Shown one piece after another: positions 44,019-51,755 of a stretch of DNA of 64,000 nucleotides. Within the stretch, counting starts at the first letter, position 1; every line of letters begins with the position of its first letter. The notes beneath the pieces were generated by a model. It did no database searches. It was not told where the DNA came from and saw only the letters and a list, made by a program, of their open reading frames with translations. The stretch comes from Opitutales bacterium (GTDB taxonomy: Bacteria; Verrucomicrobiota; Verrucomicrobiia; Opitutales; UBA953), in NCBI GenBank assembly GCA_017440935.1, contig JAFSAO010000011.1, positions 62,001 through 126,000 of the forward strand, read 5' to 3'. A program made the position numbers and the translations under genes.

Positions 44019-45170
44019 TTAAGCTTTCTTGCCCGCTTCGTAGCGTGCAATCCATTCCCGCGACCACGGCGTGAAATCGCCGGCTTCGAGGTGTTCCCGC
44101 GCTTGTCGCATAAGGTCTTGGAAAAAGTGAATGTTGTGGATACTCAGCAACGTGGACGAAAGCATTTCGCCGGAAACGTAAAGATGGCGTAGATACGCGC
44201 GAGAGAAACGTCGGCAAGTGTAGTTGTCCAAACCTTCAACGAGCGGGGTTTCGTCGAGTTTGAATTTTTCGTTTTTGATGTTAATCGTCCCGTCGGGCGT
44301 GAACGCGGTCCCGTGGCGCGCAAGGCGCGTCGGCATTACGCAGTCGAACATATCCGCGCCGAGCGCAATCATTTTCAAAAGTTGCGGCGGCGTGCCTACG
44401 CCCATGACGTAGCGCGGTTTGAAATGCGGGAGAAACGGCGTGCTCGCGGCAACCTGCTGGAGCATTTCCGGCTCGGGTTCGCCGACGGAAACACCGCCGA
44501 TGGCGTAGCCGGGGAAATCCATTTGCGAGAGCGCTTCGGCGCATTCGCGGCGCAGGTCATCGTAAATTCCGCCTTGAACAATGCCGAAAACGTGGTGACC
44601 GGCGGAGAGAAAACCGTCGTCAATCGCGTGGCAGAGAAATTCGTTTGCCCAACGCAACGTCGTGCGGTTGGCGTTGGCGACGTCGCGTTTTGTCGCCGGA
44701 AACGGCGGGCAAATGTCGAGCACCATCGCGATGTCGCTCCCGAGAGCGCTCTGTATATCGAGGCAGCTGCGCGGCGTAAGCGTGATGCGCGCGCCGTCCA
44801 AGTGCGAAGCGAACGTGATTCCCGCGTCGGTGATTTTTCGCAGTTTGGAAAGCGAGAAAACCTGAAAGCCGCCGGAGTCCGTCAGAATCGGTCCGTCCCA
44901 ATCCATAAATTTGTGCAAACCGCCGAGCGCGCGCACGGTTTGCGGTCCCGGGCGCAGATTCAGGTGGTAGGTGTTCCCGAGAATGATTTGCGCACCTGTT
45001 TCCTTTACTTGCGTCGGCGTGAGCGATTTAACCGTGCCTTGCGTGCCGACCGGCATGAAAACCGGCGTTTGCACGTTCCCGTGGCGTGTGCGCAGCTCGC
45101 AACGGCGTGCGGCGCTCGCGGGATCGGTTTTTAAAACGGTGAAATGCGTGTTGGTCTCAGTCGACATCAT
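44019..45170 (-). CDS. tgt: tRNA-guanine transglycosylase with degenerate zinc site
   Basis: Tgt exchanges G34 for preQ1 in tRNAs with GUN anticodons. The 383-residue protein has the active-site regions ADSGGFQVFSL (nucleophile/base Asp), GIYDDLRRECAE and FDCVMPTRLARHG. The zinc site expected as CxCxxC(26)H is altered: only the last Cys (C319) and the His (H345) remain, while the first two positions are Leu314 and Asn316. Bacterial Tgt normally keeps all four. The start at 45170 or 45167 gives tandem Met; an upstream alternative at 45227 adds an unrelated leader. Confidence 0.9.
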   Translation of the reverse strand: MMSTETNTHFTVLKTDPASAARRCELRTRHGNVQTPVFMPVGTQGTVKSLTPTQVKETGAQIILGNTYHLNLRPGPQTVRALGGLHKFMDWDGPILTDSGGFQVFSLSKLRKITDAGITFASHLDGARITLTPRSCLDIQSALGSDIAMVLDICPPFPATKRDVANANRTTLRWANEFLCHAIDDGFLSAGHHVFGIVQGGIYDDLRRECAEALSQMDFPGYAIGGVSVGEPEPEMLQQVAASTPFLPHFKPRYVMGVGTPPQLLKMIALGADMFDCVMPTRLARHGTAFTPDGTINIKNEKFKLDETPLVEGLDNYTCRRFSRAYLRHLYVSGEMLSSTLLSIHNIHFFQDLMRQAREHLEAGDFTPWSREWIARYEAGKKA

Positions 45171-45253
45171 ACAAACCCTAAAATATATCAAAAAAACTTT
45201 TCCCGAAGAAACACGAAATTTTTCCAAAAAACTTAGCGCTGCCCTTTTCGTGT

Positions 45254-45337
45254 AAAGGAGGACAGCCGTCCCGGCTGTCCTTTGAAAATTTCTTAGAGGG
45301 TATAAAAAAAGGACAGGCGGGACGCCTGTCCTCCTTT
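45254..45337. repeat. REP-like paired hairpin element
   Basis: Two hairpins, AGGACAGCC-gtccc-GGCTGTCCT (45259-45281) and AGGACAGGC-gggac-GCCTGTCCT (about 45309-45332), sit in inverted orientation. The outer ends AAAGGAGGACAG (45254-45265) and CTGTCCTCCTTT (45326-45337) are also exact complements. This is the layout of REP/BIME elements, and the RAYT remnant lies five bases away. Confidence 0.8.
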
Positions 45338-45342
45338 GTGTT

Positions 45343-45645
45343 CTACTTTTGGGGATTGTCTAAAATATACCGGAAAACACGTTCAAAGTGCGCGCGGGAA
45401 CGAATAATTCTATCCCACGATTCGCTCTGCCAAACCGGACCGGAGGTTTTTCGAAGTTTATTTATCGCGTGAGCGGAAAAACTTTTCCATGAAAACAAAA
45501 TATCCGGCAATTTGTAATTTTTATCCACCCTTCTCTCGCCCGTTGGATCGACAAACAAGGAAAATAAGATTTTCCCGTTAAACTTGAAGCGTTCCCGCAG
45601 ATATCTGCGGGAACGCTTGTTTTTTTTAGAAAAGAGTGAGCCAAA
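45343..45645 (-). pseudogene. RAYT (REP-associated tyrosine transposase) remnant, C-terminal part
   Basis: The frame from a stop at 45646 to the stop at 45343 has no ATG. It encodes a C-terminal part of the transposase family: KLPDILFSWKSFSAHAINKL, then GPVWQSESWDRIIRS and FRYILDNPQK. The N-terminal domain with the HUH motif is missing, and a hairpin terminator (45587-45627) lies in the upstream part of the frame. It is not functional. Next to REP-like hairpins it marks a decayed REP-RAYT unit. Confidence 0.8.
45587..45627 (+). terminator. Terminator formed from two inverted genome words (orphan)
   Basis: AAGCGTTCCCGCAG (45587-45600) and CTGCGGGAACGCTT (45605-45618) form a perfect 14-base stem with an ATAT loop, followed by GTTTTTTTT. 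It would end plus-strand transcripts, but no plus-strand gene precedes it. It sits 95 bases upstream of the IdeS-like gene, either as a leftover or to insulate that gene. Confidence 0.8.
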
Positions 45646-45721
45646 TTACTATCATAAAGGTAGGATTTTATTGACAAATTCCGCCATCCGAATCAGTTTC
45701 AAACAAAAGAAGTTTTAAGAC

Positions 45722-46675
45722 ATGAAAAAGCTCGCCTTTATTTTTGCACTCTCGATGAATTTTTCGGCGCTTTCAGCCGCTGAAATTACGGTTTTCGCAA
45801 CCGGAGTAAATCCGGACGACACGAAGACTTATTACAACAACAAGCAAGGAATGACGCCGACTTGCTGGGCAGCCGCCGGAAGCAACGTTATCGCGCACTG
45901 GCAGGAAAACAACGCGCCGAATGCGCCCGCAATCGGAATATCTCCGGAAGGCGTTGCCGCACCGCAGGGCACGAAAGTTTATGATACTTATCGCTCATTT
46001 TACTCCTCTTATAAAGGCGGATATGCATCGCAACTTTATCGCTATTGGGTTGGGCATCATCACGCCGCGGCATTGTATGGAGACGGCGCAATCAAAGACG
46101 AAAACGGAAAAGCAATCATTGACTATGACATCGGGAACGGCGGTTTTTACGAGGATGTTTACACAACCCCGGAATCTGTGAAAGAAATCGCATGGAAATA
46201 TTCCGACGAGAAAAAATATGTAACCGACGATGACTATACCGTCGGGCTTTCGATGGCAATTTACTACGCGCTTTCCGCCGGGAACGCACTGGTGATTGAT
46301 ATTAAAAACAGCACGCACGCCGTGACGCTTTGGGGCGCAACTTTCGATACCGAAACCAACTTGATGACCACCGCGTGGGTGACGGATTCCAGCGGTTCGG
46401 CGTTCGCGCACAATTCCGGCAATATGAACAAGGCACTTGTTACAACCCGAGGGAATAAACTTTTGATGGACGCGGATCACTATTACGGCGTAACCGTCGA
46501 TCCCAACTATTACAATCCGCTGACAATCGACAACGCCCACTTTTTGGGAATCAGCTCCACGGAAACGCTGAATTTTATTTCCAGCGGGATTGCGATTCCC
46601 GAGCCATCGGCATTCGGCTTACTCGCGGGGCTTGGGGCCCTCGCTCTCGGCGTCTCACGTCGCAAGCGCAAATAA
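45722..46675 (+). CDS. IdeS-like (peptidase C66) cysteine protease with PEP-CTERM tail
   Basis: The 317-residue protein has a signal peptide (1-20, ending SALSAA) and a domain like IdeS/Mac endopeptidases. Candidate catalytic residues are Cys48 (MTPTCWAAAGSNVIAHWQ), His199 (STHAVTLWGATFD) and Asp222 (AWVTDSSGS), in the order and surroundings of the IdeS Cys-His-Asp triad. It ends with a PEP-CTERM tail, IPEPSAFGLLAGLGAL, then SRRKRK. IdeS itself cuts IgG in the hinge; the target here is unknown. It lies between a REP-RAYT remnant and a toxin-antitoxin pair, in a low-word region. Confidence 0.8.
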   Translation: MKKLAFIFALSMNFSALSAAEITVFATGVNPDDTKTYYNNKQGMTPTCWAAAGSNVIAHWQENNAPNAPAIGISPEGVAAPQGTKVYDTYRSFYSSYKGGYASQLYRYWVGHHHAAALYGDGAIKDENGKAIIDYDIGNGGFYEDVYTTPESVKEIAWKYSDEKKYVTDDDYTVGLSMAIYYALSAGNALVIDIKNSTHAVTLWGATFDTETNLMTTAWVTDSSGSAFAHNSGNMNKALVTTRGNKLLMDADHYYGVTVDPNYYNPLTIDNAHFLGISSTETLNFISSGIAIPEPSAFGLLAGLGALALGVSRRKRK

Positions 46676-46688
46676 ATACAAATTCCAC

Positions 46689-46721
46689 TTGATGTAATAC
46701 TTTAATAAAATATAGTATTAC
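46689..46721 (+). promoter_or_regulatory. Promoter and operator of relB-yoeB
   Basis: TTGATG (46689-46694) and TATAGT (46711-46716) are 16 bases apart. They overlap an inverted repeat, GTAATACT (46694-46701) and AGTATTAC (46714-46721), a typical arrangement for repression of a type II toxin-antitoxin operon by its own antitoxin. The relB start is at 46725, so the leader is very short. Confidence 0.65.
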
Positions 46722-46724
46722 ACT

Positions 46725-46982
46725 ATGGAAACAACAATTTCGGTGCGCATAGACAAAGAGATTCGCGACGGTTTCGGAGCTGTTTGTCGGGAAATCGGCA
46801 TAACGCCGTCTGCTGCAATCAGCATCTTCGTTCATCGGATGCTTGCCGATCGCGCGATCCCGTTTGCAGTCTCTGCGCCGGATCCGTTCTACAGCCCCGA
46901 CAACATCAGAGAGTTGAAAAAGCGCGCCGAAGAGATGCACGTTCCCGCCAAGCGAAAAACAACCCGCCCGGAAGATTTATGA
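46725..46982 (+). CDS. relB: Antitoxin, RelB/DinJ family
   Basis: The 85-residue protein begins METTISVRIDKEIRDGF, the ribbon-helix-helix start of RelB/DinJ antitoxins, then ITPSAAISIFVHRMLADR and a basic, flexible C-terminal part that would wrap the toxin. It should bind the inverted repeat just upstream and repress its own operon. The stop TGA overlaps the yoeB ATG (46979-46982). A genome word lies in HVPAKR near the end. Confidence 0.9.
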   Translation: METTISVRIDKEIRDGFGAVCREIGITPSAAISIFVHRMLADRAIPFAVSAPDPFYSPDNIRELKKRAEEMHVPAKRKTTRPEDL

Positions 46983-47242
46983 AAATCGTTTGGCACATTG
47001 CTGCTTGGAACGAATTTACCCAATGGAGCGAAACAGATAAAAAGACGTTCAAAAAGATTGTCCTGCTTATAAAGCAATGCGTGAGAACTCCTTACGAAGG
47101 GGACGGAAAGCCGGAGCCGCTCAAACATGAGCTCGCCGGTTACTGGAGCCGTAGAATCAACAGTAAAGACCGTCTTGTTTATCGGGCAACCGCAGATGCC
47201 GTCGAAATCATTGCGTGTAAGACGCACTACGAAAAAATTTAA
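46979..47242 (+). CDS. yoeB: mRNA interferase toxin, YoeB/Txe family
   Basis: YoeB cuts mRNA at the ribosomal A site. The 87-residue product keeps the catalytic residues at exactly the E. coli positions: Glu46 (GKPEPLKHE), Arg65 (NSKDRLVYR), His83 and Tyr84 (THYEKI). The usual partner is YefM, not RelB/DinJ; here the antitoxin is of RelB type, so the pair is a mixed one. It overlaps relB by four bases. A bidirectional terminator made of two genome words follows. Confidence 0.92.
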   Translation: MKIVWHIAAWNEFTQWSETDKKTFKKIVLLIKQCVRTPYEGDGKPEPLKHELAGYWSRRINSKDRLVYRATADAVEIIACKTHYEKI

Positions 47243-47253
47243 GTATCTTCAAA

Positions 47254-47294
47254 AAAAAGCGTTCCCGTGAAACCAATCGCGGGAACGCTTTTTA
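47254..47294. terminator. Bidirectional terminator formed from two inverted genome words
   Basis: AAAAAGCGTTCCCG and CGGGAACGCTTTTTA form the stem around TGAAACCAATCG, between the convergent stops of yoeB (47242) and valS (47309). A-tracts and T-tracts on both sides support action in both directions. Confidence 0.85.
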
Positions 47295-47308
47295 TCTCTT
47301 TTCAAGCT

Positions 47309-50029
47309 TTAACCCTTAAGCTTCAGGCTTTCGAGGAGCTTGGCGACTTCGTCGCGCTTGGCTTGGGTTTCGGCGAGTTGCTTTTTCGCGCCTTCGAGAA
47401 TGTGCGCGGGCGCTTTGGAGGCGAACGCCGGATTGTTGATTTTTGCCGTTCCCGCCGCGACAGCCTTGTCAAGTTTTTCCAACTCCTTGGAGAGGCGTTT
47501 CGTCTCGGCGGCAACGTCAATCAAGCCTGTTGTGTCGAGCGAGAGCGTGCCGAGCGGCGTAACCGCCGAGGCTCCGATTCCCTCGGAATTTTCGGACAGG
47601 ATTTCGATTTCCTTTGCACCGATAAGTGTTTTGAGCTTGGCGGCGTTGCGTTCGAGCAAAGCTCCCGCGGCAGCGTCTTTGAGCACGAGGCGGAAGAGGC
47701 AATCTTTCTTCGTTCCCGCGTTGTTGTGCGATTTAAGAGCGCGCGCCTGCGTTACAAACTCGCGGATTTGCGCGATGTCATTCACCGCCGTCGCGTCGAT
47801 TTTCAAGCCGCGTTTTTCCAGCGTTCCCGCGAGCTCGTCAGCGGAAACGAGTTTTTGCGACTGCAGGAATTCGCCCTCGGGAATGTATCCGAGCAGGTGA
47901 TACAATTCTTCCGCGATAAACGGCGTGAGCGGTGCGAGGCAAAGCAGGAATTGGCGCAGGCACAAGTCCTGAATCGCGAGCACGTTCCCGCGCAATTTTT
48001 CGTCGGTGAGACGCGTTTTCGCCACTTCGACATACCAATCGCAGAAATCGTTCCAGAAAAACGCGTAAAGCGCCTGCGTGTAGGCGTTAAATTCGTAGTT
48101 CGCAAGCGCATCGGAGCAGCCGCGCACGAGGCGCACGAGCCCGTCTAAAATCGCGTGGTCGTCGGCATCGCAAAGCTCGGGAACGATACGGGAAACAATC
48201 GCTTCGAGCGAGGAATTGTCCGCCATCGGTCCGCTCATTTGGCGGAAACGCGAGGCATTCCAAAGTTTGTTGCAGAAATTGCGTCCGAGTTCGACGTTCT
48301 TTTCGTCAAACAAAACGTCCTGCCCGAGCGGCGCGGAACGCATTGTGCCGAAGCGGAGCGCGTCGGCGCCGTAGCGCGCGATGAGGTCGAGCGGGTCGGG
48401 CGAATTGCCGAGCGTTTTCGACATTTTTCGCCCGAGTTTGTCGCGCACGATTCCCGTGAAATACACGTTGCGGAAGGGCATTTCACCGCGCCATTCAAAG
48501 CCCGCCATAATCATGCGAGCGACCCAGAAGAAAATGATGTCCGGGCCGGTAACGAGGTCGCTCGTCGGATAGAATTTTTTCAAAAGTTCCGGCATTTCGG
48601 CGTCGGGCGTGTCCATGTCCCAACCCATTGTTGCAAACGGCCAGAGCCACGAGGAGAACCAGGTGTCGAGCACGTCCGGATCCTGTTCCCAGTTTTCAGC
48701 ATCGGCGGGCGGAGTAACGTCGCAATAAATTTTCGCGGGATCGCTCTTGGAATACCACACGGGAATGCGGTGTCCCCACCAAAGTTGGCGGGAAATACAC
48801 CAGTCCTGCAGGTTGCCCATCCAGTGTTCGTAAACTTTGCTCCAGCGCTCCGGGTGAAATTTCATTGCGCCGGAAGCCACACATTCGCGGGCGGCGGGAA
48901 CGCTCGGATATTTCAAAAACCACTGCTCGGAAAGGCGCGGCTCGATCGGCACTTTCGCGCGTTCGCTGATGCCGACTTTGTTTTCGTAAGGTTCTTCTTT
49001 GACGAGCAAACCGAGTTCTCGGAGGAGTTCGACGGATTTATCGCGCGCCTTGAAGCGTTCCATTCCCGCGAGGTCTTTTCCCGCGAGTGCGTTCATCGTG
49101 CCGTCGGGATTCATAATGTCCGTTACTTTGAGATTGTGGCGGCGACCGATTTCAAAGTCTGTTTTGTCGTGCGCGGGCGTTACTTTGAGCACGCCGGTTC
49201 CGAACTCGAATTCGACGGATTCGTCGCCGACAATCGGGATCGGTTCCTGATTTTCGCACGGGAGCGGGCGAATCGCGTGTTTGCCGATGTATTTTGCGTA
49301 GCGCTCGTCCTTAGGATTGACGGCAATTGCGGAGTCGCCCGGAATCGTTTCGGGGCGCGTCGTCGCAATCGTCAAAAACGTTCCCGGTTCTTCGGCGATT
49401 TCGATTTTGAAATAATACAGGAACCCTTTGTGCGGCTCCATGATGACTTCTTCGTCGGAGAGCGCCGTGAGCGATGCCGGACACCAGTTCACCATGCGTT
49501 TGCCGCGGTAGATGTAGCCTTTTTTGTAAAGGTCGACGAAAATTTTCTGGATGCAACGCGAGTAGCGTTCGTCCATCGTGAAGCGTTCCCGCGACCAGTC
49601 GCAGGAGCAGCCGAGCTTTTTGAGCTGGTTGATGATGATCCCGCCTTTTTCTTTTTTCCAATCCCAAACGCGCTCAAGAAACGCTTCGCGACCGAGATCG
49701 TAGCGCGTTTTGCCTTCCGCCTTTTTGAGCTGTTTTTCGACCATGACCTGCGTGGCGATGCCTGCGTGGTCCGTGCCCGGAAGCCAAAGCACTTCCTTCC
49801 CGTCGAGACGCGCCTTGCGCACGAGAATGTCCTGGATCGTGTTGTTGAGCACGTGCCCCATGTGAAGCACGCCCGTCACGTTCGGCGGCGGAATGACGAT
49901 AGAATACGCCGGACGGCTTTCGCTTACGCGCGCGGGATCGGCGGTAAAGCAACCTTTGTCGACCCAGCTTTCATACCAGCGGGATTCGACTTGAGCGGAT
50001 TCGTAATTCTTCGGAATGTCTTGCGTCAT
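47309..50029 (-). CDS. valS: Valyl-tRNA synthetase
   Basis: This class I synthetase charges tRNA-Val. The 906-residue protein has HIGH as HMGH (PPNVTGVLHMGHVLN) near residue 45 and KMSKS as KMSKT (GRKMSKTLGNSPDP), a CP1 editing domain between them, and the C-terminal coiled coil of ValS (LSKELEKLDKAVAAGTAKI). The start at 50029 (MTQDIPKNYESAQ) is preferred to 50050, which would add seven hydrophobic residues. It is convergent with yoeB and divergent from the 50157 gene, with a long palindrome between. Confidence 0.97.
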   Translation of the reverse strand: MTQDIPKNYESAQVESRWYESWVDKGCFTADPARVSESRPAYSIVIPPPNVTGVLHMGHVLNNTIQDILVRKARLDGKEVLWLPGTDHAGIATQVMVEKQLKKAEGKTRYDLGREAFLERVWDWKKEKGGIIINQLKKLGCSCDWSRERFTMDERYSRCIQKIFVDLYKKGYIYRGKRMVNWCPASLTALSDEEVIMEPHKGFLYYFKIEIAEEPGTFLTIATTRPETIPGDSAIAVNPKDERYAKYIGKHAIRPLPCENQEPIPIVGDESVEFEFGTGVLKVTPAHDKTDFEIGRRHNLKVTDIMNPDGTMNALAGKDLAGMERFKARDKSVELLRELGLLVKEEPYENKVGISERAKVPIEPRLSEQWFLKYPSVPAARECVASGAMKFHPERWSKVYEHWMGNLQDWCISRQLWWGHRIPVWYSKSDPAKIYCDVTPPADAENWEQDPDVLDTWFSSWLWPFATMGWDMDTPDAEMPELLKKFYPTSDLVTGPDIIFFWVARMIMAGFEWRGEMPFRNVYFTGIVRDKLGRKMSKTLGNSPDPLDLIARYGADALRFGTMRSAPLGQDVLFDEKNVELGRNFCNKLWNASRFRQMSGPMADNSSLEAIVSRIVPELCDADDHAILDGLVRLVRGCSDALANYEFNAYTQALYAFFWNDFCDWYVEVAKTRLTDEKLRGNVLAIQDLCLRQFLLCLAPLTPFIAEELYHLLGYIPEGEFLQSQKLVSADELAGTLEKRGLKIDATAVNDIAQIREFVTQARALKSHNNAGTKKDCLFRLVLKDAAAGALLERNAAKLKTLIGAKEIEILSENSEGIGASAVTPLGTLSLDTTGLIDVAAETKRLSKELEKLDKAVAAGTAKINNPAFASKAPAHILEGAKKQLAETQAKRDEVAKLLESLKLKG

Positions 50030-50083
50030 CGTTTTAAAAAGAAAAATCAAAAAGCGAAAATTAAACGCGTTCCCGCGCGGCTT

Positions 50084-50133
50084 CGCAAATTGAAATTTAG
50101 CGAAGCGTTGGCTTCGCTAAATTTCAATTTGCG
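50084..50133. repeat. Long palindrome, copy 2 (perfect 23-base arms)
   Basis: Arms at 50084-50106 and 50111-50133 are perfect complements with a GTTG loop. The inner core is the same as at 4541-4590. On the left it follows GTTCCCGCGCGGCTT and on the right it continues GGAACG, so genome words flank it on both sides. As at 4541, it lies between two divergent genes (valS and 50157), in what should be their promoter region. Confidence 0.9.
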
Positions 50134-50156
50134 GGAACGAAGTAAAAGGCGTTAAC

Positions 50157-50912
50157 TTGGCGAAAAGAGAAGCCGTGGGATTTTTTACGCGAAAAATAAA
50201 GTTTATTTTGTTCCTGCTTGCGATGTTGGTTTCCGCCGGCATCGGCGTATTTTTCACGTTAAAATTTTCTGCGGGAACGGATGTCGGCGATATGCTCGTG
50301 CAGCGCAAAATTCAGGATCGCGTTTCCGAAAAAATTTCCCGTATTCGCGCCACGCAGGGCGACATTCTTGAGCTCGCCGTGTTGGAATCGGTGCTGACGT
50401 TTGAGCAGGAGGACGTTTGGCAAAATGTTCCCGCCGGATTGGGAAAATCCGTCTCGCGTGCGGAAATCCCCGCCGTTTTTCGCTTTTTTGTCAAAATTTC
50501 CGAACCGATTTCCGTGAGCGCACACGAGAACGGAGATGAGATCGTCTGCACGGTAACGGCACCGAAATTGCGTCCGGTTTTGCCCGTGGCTTTTGATACT
50601 TCGCGTGCCGTTTGGACGCGCGACATCGGTTTCCTCCGGTTCAATCGCGAAGAAATGACTGATGAACTTCAGAAAAAAATCTCGATGCGCCTCGTGATTT
50701 CGGCAAAAAACCACGCGCGCTCCGCTGCCGTGCGCGATGCCGCACGCAAATCTTTTGAAAAATTCGTCACGAAATGGCTGGACGATATTCGCGAACTGCG
50801 GGAACGCCCGAATACGCGCCTTACCGTTAAAATTCTTTTCGCGGACGAAGTCCCGCCGCCGGAGGAAAAATCTTTTCCGGCACCCGAACCTTCCGTTCCC
50901 GTAACTCTTTGA
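50157..50912 (+). CDS. Membrane-anchored protein of unknown function (possibly DUF4230-like)
   Basis: The 251-residue product starts at TTG 50157 and has one membrane segment (about 15-37, FILFLLAMLVSAGIGVFFTL), then a soluble part with ELAVLESVLTFEQEDVW and TVTAPKLRPVLPVAFDTSRA. The layout (short cytoplasmic tail, anchor, beta strands, C-terminal helix) resembles DUF4230, but similarity is weak by eye. It is four bases upstream of nadK and probably in its operon. I have no function to propose. Confidence 0.55.
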   Translation: MAKREAVGFFTRKIKFILFLLAMLVSAGIGVFFTLKFSAGTDVGDMLVQRKIQDRVSEKISRIRATQGDILELAVLESVLTFEQEDVWQNVPAGLGKSVSRAEIPAVFRFFVKISEPISVSAHENGDEIVCTVTAPKLRPVLPVAFDTSRAVWTRDIGFLRFNREEMTDELQKKISMRLVISAKNHARSAAVRDAARKSFEKFVTKWLDDIRELRERPNTRLTVKILFADEVPPPEEKSFPAPEPSVPVTL

Positions 50913-50915
50913 CCG

Positions 50916-51743
50916 ATGCAAATCCGTAAACTTGCCATTCTTTGGAACGCCGAAAAAGACGGCGCGGAAAGTTGCGCGCACGCCGTTGCCGCCGCCGCCG
51001 AAAAACTCGGCTCGGAAGTCGTCCTCACTTCGGCGCATCCCGTTCCCGTGTCGTTTCTGGAAAATGCGGACGCGTGCTGCGTGATCGGAGGAGACGGCAC
51101 AATTCTCGGAGCGGTGGAAAGTGCGGCGGCGCACGCCGTTCCGATTTTCGGCATCAATCGCGGCAAACTCGGATACCTCGCGAATTACGCGGCGGAAGAT
51201 TTGCCGCAATGCGTGGAAGATGTTTTTTCGGGGCGTTTTCGCAAAGTCCCGCACCGGCTTTTGGAATGTCGCTTCCCGGGTGATTTTGCGGGAATGCGCC
51301 GATTCGCGCTGAACGACATCGTTATTAAGGCTTGGGAAAATTTCAAAATGACGGCGTTGCGTGTCGACTCTCCCGATTACGGTCATGTCAACACCTACCA
51401 CGGCGACGGGCTGATTCTTACGACGAGCACCGGCTCCACGGCATACAGCCTCGGCGCGGGCGGACCGCTGATTCATTCCGACGCGGACGTTTTTGCGCTG
51501 AATCCGATTTGCCCGCACACGCTTTCCAACCGCACGTTGGTTTTGCCGCGTAGCATGGAAATCGAAATCCGCAACGAATCCCCGAACGTTCCCGTGGGGA
51601 TTTCCATCGACGGACGCACCCCGATTGCGGGCGATTCCGCGTTCCCGCTGAGCATTCGCCTTTCCGAAACGCATCTGGACATTCTCCAACCGGAAGGACT
51701 TTCGGAGTTTGATATTTTGAGAAAAAAACTGCGCTGGGTGTAA
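50916..51743 (+). CDS. nadK: NAD kinase
   Basis: NadK makes NADP from NAD and ATP or polyphosphate. The 275-residue protein has GGDGT (58-62, with catalytic Asp60), INRGKLGYLA, the NDIVI region, and TYHGDGLILTTSTGSTAYSLGAGGP, the long NAD-binding signature. It sits between the 50157 membrane gene (4 bases) and rnhB (12 bases), all on the plus strand, likely one operon. No anomaly is seen. Confidence 0.96.
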   Translation: MQIRKLAILWNAEKDGAESCAHAVAAAAEKLGSEVVLTSAHPVPVSFLENADACCVIGGDGTILGAVESAAAHAVPIFGINRGKLGYLANYAAEDLPQCVEDVFSGRFRKVPHRLLECRFPGDFAGMRRFALNDIVIKAWENFKMTALRVDSPDYGHVNTYHGDGLILTTSTGSTAYSLGAGGPLIHSDADVFALNPICPHTLSNRTLVLPRSMEIEIRNESPNVPVGISIDGRTPIAGDSAFPLSIRLSETHLDILQPEGLSEFDILRKKLRWV

Positions 51744-51755
51744 CAAGTTTTTCCG

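Noticed and set aside
45254-45337. The paired hairpins as a CRISPR array
   Set aside because: There are only two inverted, not directly repeated, units and no spacers of constant length; a REP element fits better.
48155-50155. A 666-codon plus-strand open frame opposite valS
   Set aside because: It runs over a full-length, motif-bearing ValS gene and shows only low-complexity Phe/Arg/Val sequence.
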